Of a stretch of 64,000 bases of DNA, positions 41,968-51,369 are shown one piece after another. How positions within the stretch are numbered: the first letter of the stretch is position 1; every line of letters begins with the position of its first letter. Under the pieces are notes generated by a model, which had not been told where the DNA came from, ran no database searches, and saw only the letters and a list, made by a program, of their open reading frames with translations. Position numbers and translations under genes: made by a program. This DNA is from DATKMS01 sp035541735 (lineage in GTDB: Bacteria; Desulfobacterota; Binatia; HRBIN30): positions 34,395 through 98,394 of the forward strand of contig DATKMS010000294.1 of assembly GCA_035541735.1 (NCBI GenBank). The letters are read 5' to 3'.

Positions 41968-42860
41968 CAGGGAGGACAGGCGCGTTCCACGGCGGAGCGC
42001 GCAATCTGCCGCAACGGCTCGGCCACACGCTTGAAGCCTCGCAGTTCCTCGAGTGCGTTGACGAGCAAGTCGCGGGCGCGCTCCTTCGCGGCCGCCAAAC
42101 CGAGGACTGCCGGAAACGTTGCCTTGTGGCGCGCCTGGTCGCGGCCGGTATTTTTGCCCGTCAGGTCGGCCGTGCCTTCGGCGTCGAGAATGTCGTCGGC
42201 GATTTGGAAGGCCAGGCCGAGACACTCGGCGTAGCGCGTCAGCCGCTGCAACTGCTCGATCCGTGCCCTGCCCAGCAGGGCGCCGGCGCGCACCGCCGCA
42301 CGAATCAACGCGCCGGTCTTGCGGATGTGTATCCACTCGACGGTGGGCAGGTCGATGGCGCGGTCCTCGGCACCCAGGTCGTCCGCTTGGCCGGCCACCA
42401 TGCCGCGTGCGCCGGCGGCGTTGGCGATCTCCGTGAGCACCTGGAGTGCGCGCCGCTGTGAGACGGCGGGTTTGGCGACCGCCTCCGCCATGATCCGAAA
42501 CGCTTCGGTCAGCAGAGCGTCGCCGGCTAGAATGGCAATGCCCTCACCAAACACACGATGGCTGGTCGGCTGGCCGCGACGCAGGTCGTCATCGTCCATC
42601 GACGGCAGGTCGTCGTGAATGAGCGAATACGTGTGAATCAACTCAAGGGCGCAGGCGAAGGGCAACACCGGTGTCACCGTCCCGCCGACGGCTTCGGTCG
42701 CCGCGATCGCCAGAATGGGACGGATGCGCTTGCCGCCGGGGAACAGGCTGTAACGCATCGCCTGCGTCAGGGGGTCGGTTTCGTTTGCCGGAGGAATGCA
42801 GCGTTCGAGAAACCGGTCGATGCGTTGCTGGCGACGGGCCAGGTAGCGCTGGAGATTCAT
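41967..42860 (-). CDS. ispA: Farnesyl/geranylgeranyl diphosphate synthase
   Basis: A 297-residue trans-prenyltransferase that condenses IPP with allylic diphosphates to make C15/C20 chains. The first Asp-rich motif is DDLPSMDD (83-90, DDxxxxD type), followed by RRG; the second is DDILD (222-226). GGKRIRP (42-48) is the substrate-binding Arg/Lys motif. The extended first motif is typical of bacterial FPP synthases. It starts in an ATGA overlap with xseB and ends in a TGATG overlap with tlyA. Confidence 0.94.
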   Translation of the reverse strand: MNLQRYLARRQQRIDRFLERCIPPANETDPLTQAMRYSLFPGGKRIRPILAIAATEAVGGTVTPVLPFACALELIHTYSLIHDDLPSMDDDDLRRGQPTSHRVFGEGIAILAGDALLTEAFRIMAEAVAKPAVSQRRALQVLTEIANAAGARGMVAGQADDLGAEDRAIDLPTVEWIHIRKTGALIRAAVRAGALLGRARIEQLQRLTRYAECLGLAFQIADDILDAEGTADLTGKNTGRDQARHKATFPAVLGLAAAKERARDLLVNALEELRGFKRVAEPLRQIARSAVERACPP

Positions 42861-43099
42861 GCCTTGGCGTCCGGGGGCATCGGCTGCAGCTGCAGCTTGC
42901 CGTTCGCATCCCGCGTGAGCACTTCGACGCGCGCCTCCGCATCGGTGAGGCGCTGGTTCAACGTGCGGACGAGTGCGACCCCGGCCTCGAACGCGGCCAG
43001 CGCTTCCTCCAAGGGCAGTTCTCCGCCTTCGAGGCGTGCCACGAGGGCTTCCAGTTCTGCCATTCCCTGGTCAAATTTCTTGTCGTTCGTCTCCCCCAT
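42857..43099 (-). CDS. xseB: Exodeoxyribonuclease VII small subunit
   Basis: An 80-residue helical protein with the complete XseB signature: FDQGMAELEALVARLEGGELPLEEALAAFEAGVALVR. It binds several copies per XseA to form exonuclease VII, which degrades single-stranded DNA to oligonucleotides. The C-terminus is a Pro/Lys-containing tail. Located 27 nt after xseA and overlapping ispA by 4 nt, the standard order for this operon. Confidence 0.95.
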   Translation of the reverse strand: MGETNDKKFDQGMAELEALVARLEGGELPLEEALAAFEAGVALVRTLNQRLTDAEARVEVLTRDANGKLQLQPMPPDAKA

Positions 43100-43126
43100 A
43101 CGTCTCCCACGATGAAATCAGCTCCA

Positions 43127-44347
43127 TCAGCCGCGATCTGGGTCGTCGACGCGGACCCGTGCGCTGCCACGCGCCAGCGTCAGGTGGAGGCAGTCGCCGG
43201 CTTGCAGGCTGCTGGCATCACGGACGACGGCACCGGTGTCAGCGCGCCGCGTGATGCTGTAGCCACGCGCCAGGACGGCGAGCGGACTCAGTGCCTGCAA
43301 GCGCTCTGCGCCGCCGCGTAGTTGCTGCCGCGCCAGGCGCAGGCGGGTGGTCACGCCACGCAAGGCACGCTCGCTCAGTTCGTCGACGCGCAACTGCAGT
43401 GCCCGCAGCACCTGGCGCGGGTCACGCAGATGTCGCGCTTGCGCGGTCAACCGCTCGCGCTGCCGGGCGATCTGGCGCTGCACGCCCGTAAGCAATCCGG
43501 CCCCCATGCGTTCAAACCAGATGTGCAGATCGTGGTGATCAGGGACGACCATCGCCGCCGCCGCGGTTGGGGTGGGTGCCCGCCGGTCGGCAACCAGGTC
43601 GGCAATCGTCACGTCGATCTCGTGCCCGACGGCCGACACCACGGGCATGCGTGCGGCGGCAATCGCCCGTGCGACGCCTTCATCGTTGAAGGCCCACAGA
43701 TCTTCGAGCGAACCACCGCCGCGGCCGACGATGAGCACGTCGACCGCGGCGACACGGCTGATCTCGGCGATCGCCCGGACGATATCCGCCGGGGCTTCCT
43801 TGCCTTGCACGCGTACCGGACGCACGACAATGCGCACGCCCGGGAGGCGCGTGCGCAGCACCACCAGCAGGTCATGGATTGCCGCGCCGCCCAGCGCGGT
43901 GACAATGCCGACGGCCCGCGGGAGGAAGGGGAGGGGGCGCTTGCGTGCTTCGGCGAACAACCCCTCAGCCGCCAGTCGCTTCTTGAGTTGCTCCAGGGCG
44001 AGCTGCAGGCTTCCCAGGCCGCGCGGCTCCATTGCTTCGACATAAAGTTGGAGGGCGCCGCGCACCTCGTACAGCCCGATGCGGCCGCGCACAATGACTT
44101 CCATGCCGTCGTCCGGCCGGTACGCCAGCAGTTGATTGGCGGACCGGAACATCACCGCAGCGATCTGACTGCGGTCGTCCTTCAAGCTGAAGTAGAAATG
44201 GCCGGAGGGCGGCACGCGGAAATTGGAAATCTCGCCGACGACCCAGAACTCGCCCAGCTCCGCGTCGAGCGTCTCGCGCACGCGTTGATTGAGTTGCGAG
44301 ACTGTCAGCACGGTGGTCAGTGCCGCCAGGTCGAGGGGGAGCTGCAT
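43127..44347 (-). CDS. xseA: Exodeoxyribonuclease VII large subunit
   Basis: A 406-residue XseA. The N-terminal OB fold (about 12-110) includes FWVVGEISNFRVPPSGHFYFSLKDD; the catalytic domain follows with GIVTALGGAAIHDLL, VLIVGRGGGSLEDLWAFNDE and PVVSAVGHEIDVTIADLVADRRAPTPTAAAA; a coiled coil precedes the C-terminal segment LSPLAVLARGYSI. All family landmarks are intact. It lies 21 nt after the polysaccharide deacetylase-like gene. Confidence 0.96.
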   Translation of the reverse strand: MQLPLDLAALTTVLTVSQLNQRVRETLDAELGEFWVVGEISNFRVPPSGHFYFSLKDDRSQIAAVMFRSANQLLAYRPDDGMEVIVRGRIGLYEVRGALQLYVEAMEPRGLGSLQLALEQLKKRLAAEGLFAEARKRPLPFLPRAVGIVTALGGAAIHDLLVVLRTRLPGVRIVVRPVRVQGKEAPADIVRAIAEISRVAAVDVLIVGRGGGSLEDLWAFNDEGVARAIAAARMPVVSAVGHEIDVTIADLVADRRAPTPTAAAAMVVPDHHDLHIWFERMGAGLLTGVQRQIARQRERLTAQARHLRDPRQVLRALQLRVDELSERALRGVTTRLRLARQQLRGGAERLQALSPLAVLARGYSITRRADTGAVVRDASSLQAGDCLHLTLARGSARVRVDDPDRG

Positions 44348-44368
44348 CCGCGGACTGTAACAGAAGGT

Positions 44369-45511
44369 CTAACGCCGCGCCAAGGAGAGGTCTGCGATAA
44401 CCGTCGAGGCGGAGACGATCTGTACGCCGGCGGCTGCAAAGCCGGGTAGCGCGGCTTGTAGTGCCGCGACGGTGGCAGGGCGTGGATGGCCAATGGCGAT
44501 GACATCGCCTTGCTCACGGGCGAGCTTGGGGAGCGCTTCGATCTGTGAACGGATGGCCGATTCATCATCGGTGTCGTCGAGAAACACGCTGCGCGCCGCA
44601 CAACGCAGCTTGATCGCGGCTGCCACCTCGCACGCGACGCTGTATGGTGTGGTGCGGCTGTCGATGAAAAACAGGTCCTTCTGTTTGAGGTACTCCAGCA
44701 CCCACAGCATGTGGGCACGGTCGGTGGTGAAGCGTGAGCCCATGTGGTTGTTGACGCCGACGGCGTGGGGCACGGTCTGCAGGCTGGCATCCAGTTGTTG
44801 GGCGATTGCATCGCGATCGGCGGCAACCAGCAGCACGTTCTCGGCGCCGAAGTCCTCGCCACTTTCGGCCTCCATCGGCAGATGGACCAGGACCTCGCGG
44901 CCGAAGAGTGTGGCCAGCTCGGCCACTTCCCGCGAGAACGGGCGGAACGGCATGACCGCCAACGTCAACGGTGTGTCGATGCTCACCAGGGTGCGCGCGA
45001 TCAGCAGATCGTTGCCGAGGTCGTCGATGAGGATCGCGACGCGCGCCTGGCGACCCAGCCAGTGCAGCGTCAGGGTGTGCGTGAGCAAACCGTCGATGCC
45101 GATCTGCACCTGCGCGCCGATGGCTTGCTGGTTGACATCCACTGTGGCGCCAGCGGCGGCGGCGCGCACTGGGTCGAAGAGCTTTTCGATGCCGGCCGGG
45201 TTTTCGGGGGCGGGGAGGGTCAGCTCGTAGCGGCGAAGCGTCCAGCGCAACGCCCCCGCGCCTTGCGGTTCTTCGTTGGGAGCCGGCATGGGCCACGGGA
45301 GCTGGCCAAGCGCGGCGGTGACCGCCGTGAGGCGCGCCGGAAAGTCAGCGGCCCAGTTGGCCCGAGGCTGCGGCGCCGACGGCGCCACGACGATCGCGGT
45401 GGGCTGGCGCAACGCCAGCGACGAGAGGAAAATGAGCAACCCGAGAATGGTCGACGACAGCAGGCTGAGCAGCCATCCCCATCCGAGGCGGCGCGACTCG
45501 GAGCGCGGCAC
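44369..45511 (-). CDS. Divergent polysaccharide deacetylase family protein (YibQ-like)
   Basis: A 380-residue protein with an N-terminal membrane anchor (about 10-35), a linker with a small alpha/beta domain, then a divergent NodB-like barrel: VAILIDDLGND, LTLAVMPFRPFS, EVLVHLPMEA, VGVNNHMGSRFTTD, FFIDSRTTP and GHPRPAT. The DD and HMGS motifs correspond to the metal site of polysaccharide deacetylases. It probably acts on peptidoglycan or another glycan in the periplasm. It follows ctpA across a hairpin, the arrangement found in many proteobacteria. Confidence 0.88.
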   Translation of the reverse strand: MPRSESRRLGWGWLLSLLSSTILGLLIFLSSLALRQPTAIVVAPSAPQPRANWAADFPARLTAVTAALGQLPWPMPAPNEEPQGAGALRWTLRRYELTLPAPENPAGIEKLFDPVRAAAAGATVDVNQQAIGAQVQIGIDGLLTHTLTLHWLGRQARVAILIDDLGNDLLIARTLVSIDTPLTLAVMPFRPFSREVAELATLFGREVLVHLPMEAESGEDFGAENVLLVAADRDAIAQQLDASLQTVPHAVGVNNHMGSRFTTDRAHMLWVLEYLKQKDLFFIDSRTTPYSVACEVAAAIKLRCAARSVFLDDTDDESAIRSQIEALPKLAREQGDVIAIGHPRPATVAALQAALPGFAAAGVQIVSASTVIADLSLARR

Positions 45512-45529
45512 GCCGTCACCTCAAAATGC

Positions 45530-45556
45530 AAAGCCCTCTGCATGACAGAGGGCTTT
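45530..45556 (-). terminator. Hairpin between ctpA and the deacetylase gene
   Basis: A perfect 11-bp stem (AAAGCCCTCTG, 5-nt loop, CAGAGGGCTTT) lies in the 72-nt gap after the ctpA stop. On the minus strand it ends in TTT and is followed by a short T-rich stretch (GCATTTTG), so it should act as an intrinsic terminator or attenuator, lowering expression of the downstream genes relative to ctpA. Confidence 0.65.
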
Positions 45557-45583
45557 CGCATAGCGGCGGCATCGAGGGCCTGG

Positions 45584-46942
45584 TTACGGCGTACTCTGCG
45601 CCACGACGGTTTTGAACACGTTCCAGCTCTTGAGGAGGTCGAGCGCACGATCGAGTTGCGGGTCCTTCCCCAGCTCGCCTTCGTGTACTGCAGCCGTTTC
45701 GTCGCCTTCTTCTTCCTCCTTCGGGCTGGTGCCGTTCTTTGGCGCCTGATGCTTGTTGGGTTGTTCGAAGTGGCCGGGCAAGTTTTCTTCGCGCACCGAG
45801 GGAAACTTCGCGCCGCCCTCCGCCTTCGCTTGGATGAGGCTGTTCTCCACGAAGATGTCGGGGGTGATGCCCGTCGCCTGGATGGAGCGGCCATTCGGAG
45901 TGTAGTAGCGCGCCGTGGTCAGACGAACGGCAGCGGTATCGTCAAGCGGGAGAATGGTCTGCACCGAGCCCTTGCCGAAGGTCTGGGTGCCCAGTACCAG
46001 CGCGCGCTTGTGATCCTGCAAACAGCCAGCGACAATCTCTGAGGCGCTGGCGCTCCCGCCGTTGACCAGGACGATCATCGGAAAATCGGTGTGGCTTCCC
46101 GCCTTGTGGGCAAAGTATTTCTGTCGCTGGCTTTCCAAGCGGCCATCGGTGTAGACGACCAAGCCCGAATCGACGAACTCGTCGGAGACCTTCACGGCTT
46201 GCGTGAGCAAACCACCCGGGTTGTTGCGCAGATCGAGAATCATCCCTGCCAGTGGCCCGCCGTTTTCCTTCTCCAGGTTCACTAGCGCCTTCTGCAGATC
46301 GTCATCCGTGCGTTCCTGGAATTGCGTGATGCGCACATACGCGTAGCCCTTTTCGAGCAGGTGGGACTTGACACTCTGGATCTTAATGACCTCGCGCGTC
46401 AGGGTCAGTTCGATGAGCTTCGGCACCCCTTCGCGACGCAGGGTGATGTGAATCGTTGTGCCCTTCGGGCCGCGCATCTTCTTGACTGCTTCGACCAGCG
46501 GCATGTCCTTGGTGAACTCGTCCTCGATCTTGATGATCTGGTCGCCGGACTTGATGCCGGCGCGGTACGCCGGCGTGTCTTCGATCGGCGAGACCACCGT
46601 GAGCACGTTGTTGCGCGTGGTGATCTCGATGCCCAGGCCGCCGAAGCTCCCACGGGTGTCGACCTGCAACTCTTTGTACAAATCGGGAGGCAAGTACGCA
46701 CTGTGGGGGTCGAGGGCGTTGAGCATCCCCGTGATGGCGCCGTCAATCAGCTGTTTCGTGGTGACGTTGTCGACGTAGTTCTTTTGCACCAAGGCCAGTA
46801 CGTTGGTGAAGACGTCGATGTTGTCGTAGGTCTCCTTGGCTACCGCCGAGACACGGCTCACCGTCCGGCCACCGAACCACAGCGTCGCCGTCACGGCGCA
46901 GACCAAGAGCCCCGTGGCCAGCCAGTGCTTTCTGTTCTTCAT
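45584..46942 (-). CDS. ctpA: C-terminal processing peptidase, S41 family
   Basis: A 452-residue periplasmic carboxy-terminal protease. N-terminal signal/anchor (about 6-26), a helical cap, a PDZ domain (GSFGGLGIEITTRNN ... IEDTPAYRAGIKSGDQI), and the S41 protease core. The catalytic Ser is in VNGGSASASEIVAG and the Lys in GTQTFGKGSVQT. An acidic, Lys/Glu-rich tail follows ITPDI. It degrades or trims envelope proteins, often murein hydrolases. ATG 46942 gives the signal peptide; the frame opens further upstream. Confidence 0.94.
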   Translation of the reverse strand: MKNRKHWLATGLLVCAVTATLWFGGRTVSRVSAVAKETYDNIDVFTNVLALVQKNYVDNVTTKQLIDGAITGMLNALDPHSAYLPPDLYKELQVDTRGSFGGLGIEITTRNNVLTVVSPIEDTPAYRAGIKSGDQIIKIEDEFTKDMPLVEAVKKMRGPKGTTIHITLRREGVPKLIELTLTREVIKIQSVKSHLLEKGYAYVRITQFQERTDDDLQKALVNLEKENGGPLAGMILDLRNNPGGLLTQAVKVSDEFVDSGLVVYTDGRLESQRQKYFAHKAGSHTDFPMIVLVNGGSASASEIVAGCLQDHKRALVLGTQTFGKGSVQTILPLDDTAAVRLTTARYYTPNGRSIQATGITPDIFVENSLIQAKAEGGAKFPSVREENLPGHFEQPNKHQAPKNGTSPKEEEEGDETAAVHEGELGKDPQLDRALDLLKSWNVFKTVVAQSTP

Positions 46943-47117
46943 GTACCGAAGTGCCCTTCCGTTGTTGGTAGGCGGATTATAGCCGAATGGTCTTGGACCC
47001 ACAATTCACTGTTTGCACGGAATTTATCTTGCTTTCCACGCCTTGCTCCTGAAAAATGAAGGACGGGTGGTTGCCAATGACGGGGCGCGGTCAATGCCCG
47101 GACTGGGATGTGAGCGG

Positions 47118-47696
47118 ATGAGTTCCCGGCCTTTGCTGCAGCGGAATCTCACCGAGTTCTTCCGTGACCTCCTGCAGAGCGCGATGCACAACCAGGCGGT
47201 GCATTCCAGCGAGGACAGCGAGTTTTATCTTGTCAAGTTGCTGGAGGGCTTTGCACACGCGCCACGCGACTGGTTCTCCCGACCCCTCGCCCTCGAATAC
47301 CTCGAGTCGTTTCACAGCCCTGTGACGCACCGCTACGGCAAGCTCAAGCGCGTGGGTGACACGGCGCTGTTCATCTCCGGTTTGTTCATGGAGAGCTTGC
47401 ACCGGCAGGTGGTGAGCAGCGATTACTACGTGCAGCTCGGGCGCACGGCATACGCTCATCTCTCGGAGTTGCCCGGTGAAGGTGCCCGGGGCGATCTGTT
47501 CGCGGAGCTCGCCGAGCGCTTCCAGGATTTTGTTCGCGTGCTTGCGGAAATCAGCTTCGAGTCACTGTTTCGCGGGGACGTGCACACGTTGCGCGTCTAC
47601 ACACGCTGGATGTATACGCGCAGCGACCGCGACGCGCGCTGGCTGCTGCGCCACGGGGTGATCCCCTATGCACCAGCCTCGCGCCGCCCGCATTAG
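47118..47696 (+). CDS. Conserved hypothetical protein
   Basis: A 192-residue soluble, mainly helical protein. It opens with LLQRNLTEFFRDLLQSAMHNQAVHSSEDSEFYLVKLL and has central GLFMESLHRQVVSSDYYVQLGRTAYAHL and VHTLRVYTRWMYTRSDRDARWL segments. No membrane segment or signal is visible. I recognise the general appearance of a conserved deltaproteobacterial protein but cannot assign a function. ATG 47094 upstream is an alternative start. Divergent from ctpA and convergent with the methyltransferase gene. Confidence 0.72.
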   Translation: MSSRPLLQRNLTEFFRDLLQSAMHNQAVHSSEDSEFYLVKLLEGFAHAPRDWFSRPLALEYLESFHSPVTHRYGKLKRVGDTALFISGLFMESLHRQVVSSDYYVQLGRTAYAHLSELPGEGARGDLFAELAERFQDFVRVLAEISFESLFRGDVHTLRVYTRWMYTRSDRDARWLLRHGVIPYAPASRRPH

Positions 47697-47729
47697 GGCT
47701 GAACAGGTCGGCAAAGCGGGGGCGCCGAT

Positions 47730-48386
47730 TCAGGCGCTGGCGACCTGCTGTGCGACAGCTTTGCGCGCCTTGCCGATGACGATGGTGAACAGGGAGCGCG
47801 GGCTGTTCTTATAGCTGCGCACGACCTCCAGGGGCACATCGGTCAGGATGTCGTCCTGGCTGAGCGTATGCCACCCCAGGCGCCGTGTGAGCGGCTCGAT
47901 CAAGCTGTCGAGCGCCGCGAGCAGCCGGTGGCGGCTGCGGAAGTGGTTGATGATGACCACAGTTGCCCCGGGCTTGCTGACGCGCAGAATCTCCCGCATC
48001 AGGCGGGTGGCGTTGGGGACGACGCTGACGACGTGAAACGCCATGACGTAGTCGAAGGTGCTGTCGCCGAACTTCAGATTGAGGGCGTCCATCTCCATGA
48101 CCTGCAGATGGCGCCAGCCGTTCTGATCGATCTTGTCCTGCGCCTGTTCGAGCATCTCGGGGGCCAAGTCGATGCCGGTCACCTGACAATGGATCGGATA
48201 AGCACTGAACGACAGGCCGGTACCCACGCCGACCTCGAGGACGCGCGCTCCCGGTGGGATCTTGAGCGATTGAATCACCCGTTCGATGCGTGGATAAAAC
48301 ACGCGTGTAAACAGGCGATCGTAGAGATGCGAAAATTCGTAGTACAGCTTGCTCTGGTGGGCTTGGGCTCCTTCAAGTGTAGGCAT
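47730..48386 (-). CDS. SAM methyltransferase, PmtA-like
   Basis: A 218-residue class I methyltransferase similar to Rhodobacter-type phosphatidylethanolamine N-methyltransferase (PmtA). Motifs: YYEFSHLYDRLFTRVFYPRIE near the start, SAM motif I VLEVGVGTGLSFSAYP, VTGIDLAPEMLEQA, MEMDALNLKFGDSTFDYVMAFHVVSVVP and VIINHFRS. It may methylate a phospholipid headgroup, though related enzymes methylate small molecules. ATG 48386 has GGAG 5 nt upstream; ATG 48389 and TTG 48416 are alternatives. Downstream of, and overlapping with, a small HTH gene. Confidence 0.82.
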   Translation of the reverse strand: MPTLEGAQAHQSKLYYEFSHLYDRLFTRVFYPRIERVIQSLKIPPGARVLEVGVGTGLSFSAYPIHCQVTGIDLAPEMLEQAQDKIDQNGWRHLQVMEMDALNLKFGDSTFDYVMAFHVVSVVPNATRLMREILRVSKPGATVVIINHFRSRHRLLAALDSLIEPLTRRLGWHTLSQDDILTDVPLEVVRSYKNSPRSLFTIVIGKARKAVAQQVASA

Positions 48387-48412
48387 CATCTCTCCGCTGC
48401 GGCGTAGCGCCG

Positions 48413-48601
48413 TCAAGCTGCAGTTTCACCGCGTAGCTGACGCTTGAACACGGCAATGTCGCGCCGGCGGAAGCGCCACTGGCGGCCCTTCTTGAACGCC
48501 GGTAGGATGCTCTTGCGCGCGTACTCGTTGACCGTGTCTGGGCTCAGGTCCAAGATCTGGGCGACGTCTTTGCTGTTGAGGATTGTGTCTTCTCTTTCCA
48601 T
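48413..48601 (-). CDS. Small excisionase-family/MerR-like HTH protein
   Basis: A 62-residue DNA-binding protein with the helix-turn-helix_17 (excisionase/MerR-like) pattern: LNSKDVAQILDLSPDTVNEYARKSILPAFKKGRQWRFRRRDI. Such stand-alone domains act as small transcription regulators in deltaproteobacteria. ATG 48601 has GAGG 9 nt upstream; the frame is open further but without similarity. It sits directly upstream of the PmtA-like gene and probably shares its transcript. Confidence 0.82.
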   Translation of the reverse strand: MEREDTILNSKDVAQILDLSPDTVNEYARKSILPAFKKGRQWRFRRRDIAVFKRQLRGETAA

Positions 48602-48741
48602 CGTGCACCGCCTCGGGGGAGCCCCTGGATGCGGCCGCTTTTCGGTAACACGCTGTGCTACCGCAGTCAAGGTGTGAACGCCACCCCAGCCTGATTGTCA
48701 GGGTGGCAAGTGCCTGACGTTTCTCAGCATTTCAGCCGACG

Positions 48742-50454
48742 TCAGGCATGCGCTGCGGCCCGCAGGTCACGCAAGCGGAGCTGAATGGACGTGTTGCCGT
48801 TCCATTCGTTGTGCTCGGGTGAGAACAAGATGTCGAGCGTACTCCCTTCGCCGACGGGAACGTCAGCCAGGCCAAAGCCAATGGCCGGGAGCGCACGGTT
48901 GCCTTGCCGTAGATAGAGCTTGAGATGGTTCTCACCAACGATCCGCCGCGAGACCACGCTGACGTGACGAGCCAGGAAGACCGGTTCCGGGTTGCTCGGT
49001 CCATGCGGTTCGAGACCGGCGAGATCCTTGAGGAGGGCGTCGCCGACATCGGCGAACGACAACTCGCTGTCAATGGATGTTTCGGGAATGAAGTGTTCGG
49101 CGCGCGTCGCCGCCCGCACTGCCGCTTCGAATTGCTCGGCAAACATCGGCACATGTTCTTCCTTGATGCTCAGGCCGGCAGCCATGCGGTGACCACCGAA
49201 GCCGGCGAGACAGCCCTGGCACGCTTTGAAGGCTTCGTAGAGGTTGAAATCACGGATGCTGCGGCCCGAGCCGCGCCCCAGACCGGTTGCGCCATCGATC
49301 GCCATCAAGACGGTGGGCCGGTAGTAGCGCTCGACGAGTCGTGAGGCGACGATGCCGATGACGCCCGGATGCCACTCGGCCGAGGCCAGGACGATGCTCC
49401 GCCGCCCGGCAAAGTCGGGATCGGTTTCTATGCGGCGGATGGCCTCGTTGAGGATCTCCTGCTCGATGGTTTGGCGGGCACGGTTTTCTTCATCAAGCGC
49501 GGCGGCGAGCTGCTCGGCTCGCGACGGATCCTCCGTCGTCAGTAATTCCACCGAGCGCGTTGCGTCGGCCAGCCGCCCACCGGCGTTGAGCCGTGGCGCC
49601 AAGCGGAAGCCGACGGTGCCGGTGGACACGTCGCTCACGCCACTCACGGCCTTGAGCGCCACCAGACCCGGGCGGCCGGTCTGCGTCAGCTCGCGCAGCC
49701 CATATTTGACCAGCACGCGGTTCTCTTCGACCAGCGGAACAATGTCGGCGATCGTCCCCAAGGTCACGAGGTCGAGGTAGCGGCGCAGGTCAGGGAGGGC
49801 CGCATGGCCCGCCTCGCGCAGGCGCAGCCGGATGCCCAACGCGAGATAGAACGCCACCCCGGCGCCACACAGGCCGCGAAATGGAAAGCCGGCGTCGGAC
49901 TCGATCGGATTGAGGACGGCGCAAGCGGGAAGCGGTGTGCCGGACACTTGGTGATGGTCGCAGACGATCGTGTCCATCCCGAGCGTGCGGGCGAGGGCGA
50001 TTTCGCGATGGCTGACGCCGCCACAATCGACGGTGATCATGACGCGCGCCCCAGCCTCGGCGAGCCGACGCACGCCGGATTCGCTGACACCGTAGCCGTC
50101 ACGCAGGCGGTGCGGGATGAACAGCAGCGGCTCGTGTCCGAGAGCGCGCAGAAAGCGCACCAGGATGGCGCTGCCGCTGATGCCGTCGACGTCGTAGTCG
50201 CCGTAGATGCCAACCCGCTCCCCACGCTGCAGCGCCGCGATGACACGCGCGGCGGCGGCCGCCATGTCCTTGAACAGCATCGGCGAGCGCAGGTGCTCGG
50301 CGAGCCGTGCGTGCAGAAACGCCGCGGCCGCCGCCGGCGTGCTGATGCCTCGTGCCACCAGCAGATGCGCCAGCAGCGGCGATACGCCGCCGTCGCGACA
50401 GAGCAGGGTCTCGGCGTCAGGCTGACTCGGCACCAGGGTCCAACGCCGCTTCAT
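48742..50454 (-). CDS. recJ: Single-stranded-DNA-specific exonuclease RecJ
   Basis: A 570-residue DHH-family 5'-3' ssDNA exonuclease used in recombination and repair. Motifs: GIYGDYDVDGISGSAIL (motif I), MITVDCG, the DHH triad in VCDHHQVSG (III), DLVTLGTIADIVPL (IV), then the DHHA1 domain with GVIGIVASRL and GFGGHRMAAGLSI, and the OB fold near the C-terminus. All metal ligands appear present. It starts 8 nt after secF, closing the queA-tgt-yajC-secD-secF run. Confidence 0.95.
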   Translation of the reverse strand: MKRRWTLVPSQPDAETLLCRDGGVSPLLAHLLVARGISTPAAAAAFLHARLAEHLRSPMLFKDMAAAAARVIAALQRGERVGIYGDYDVDGISGSAILVRFLRALGHEPLLFIPHRLRDGYGVSESGVRRLAEAGARVMITVDCGGVSHREIALARTLGMDTIVCDHHQVSGTPLPACAVLNPIESDAGFPFRGLCGAGVAFYLALGIRLRLREAGHAALPDLRRYLDLVTLGTIADIVPLVEENRVLVKYGLRELTQTGRPGLVALKAVSGVSDVSTGTVGFRLAPRLNAGGRLADATRSVELLTTEDPSRAEQLAAALDEENRARQTIEQEILNEAIRRIETDPDFAGRRSIVLASAEWHPGVIGIVASRLVERYYRPTVLMAIDGATGLGRGSGRSIRDFNLYEAFKACQGCLAGFGGHRMAAGLSIKEEHVPMFAEQFEAAVRAATRAEHFIPETSIDSELSFADVGDALLKDLAGLEPHGPSNPEPVFLARHVSVVSRRIVGENHLKLYLRQGNRALPAIGFGLADVPVGEGSTLDILFSPEHNEWNGNTSIQLRLRDLRAAAHA

Positions 50455-50462
50455 GCAACCCG

Positions 50463-51365
50463 TCAGCGACGCGCCGGGGCGCGCTCCATCCAGAGGACGA
50501 TCGGGCTGGCGATGTAGATCGACGAGTAGGTCCCGATGATGAAGCCCACCAGCAGCGTGAAGGCGAACCCACGGATGACGTTGCCGCCGAGGATGAACAG
50601 TGACAGCACCACCAGGATTGCCGTGCCCGTCGTGAGGACGGTCCGACTCAACGTCTCGTTGATGCTGCGGTTGATGATGTTGCCGATCGACTCGCGCCGG
50701 CCCTTGCGCATGTTTTCGCGGATGCGGTCGCAGACGATGACGGTGTCGTGGACCGAGAAACCGACCACGGTCAGCAACGCCGCCACCACCGTCAGGTCGA
50801 TTTCGTAATTGAACACCGACAGCGCGCCGATGGCGACCAGGACATCATGGACCAGGGCGACAGCGGCCCCGATACCGAAGCGGAACTCAAAGCGGAACCA
50901 GATGTACGCGGCCATGAGTACGGTCGAAAACATCACTGCGAGGAGCGCCCGCTGCCGCAACTCGCTGCCGACGCGCGGGCCGACCAGCTCGACGCGCAGC
51001 ACCTCGAAGTGGTCTTTGCCGAACTGCTGTTGCAGCGCCTGCGTCACGGTGTCCGTGATACCCTTGGTTTCGCTCGAGGTGACCGGCAGGCGCACGAGAA
51101 ACTCGGTGCCGCCGGAACCAAAGTCCTGAATCGTCGCGTCGCTGAGGTTCACGCTGTCGAGTGCGTGACGAATGTCATTCAGTGATTGCGGCTGCGGAAA
51201 GCGCAGATGCAGCATGATGCCGCCCGAGAAGTCGATGCCATAGTTCGGTCCGCCGCGGATGATCAACGAGAAGATGCCGATGGCGATCAGCACCCAGGAG
51301 ATGCCGAGGGCGATCCAGCGAAACCGAATGAAGTCGAAGTTGGTGCCGGGCTTGATCAATTCCAT
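50463..51365 (-). CDS. secF: Protein translocase subunit SecF
   Basis: A 300-residue inner-membrane protein, six helices plus the P4-type periplasmic domain. Signature elements: NYGIDFSGGIMLHLRF after helix 1, VALVHDVLVAIGALSVFNYEIDLTVVAALLTVVGFSVHDTVIVCDRIRENMRK in the membrane part and SINETLSRTVLTTGTAILVVLSLFILGG. With SecD it drives proton-motive-force-dependent completion of protein export. Start ATG 51365, 4 nt after the secD stop. Confidence 0.96.
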   Translation of the reverse strand: MELIKPGTNFDFIRFRWIALGISWVLIAIGIFSLIIRGGPNYGIDFSGGIMLHLRFPQPQSLNDIRHALDSVNLSDATIQDFGSGGTEFLVRLPVTSSETKGITDTVTQALQQQFGKDHFEVLRVELVGPRVGSELRQRALLAVMFSTVLMAAYIWFRFEFRFGIGAAVALVHDVLVAIGALSVFNYEIDLTVVAALLTVVGFSVHDTVIVCDRIRENMRKGRRESIGNIINRSINETLSRTVLTTGTAILVVLSLFILGGNVIRGFAFTLLVGFIIGTYSSIYIASPIVLWMERAPARR

Positions 51366-51369
51366 ACGT

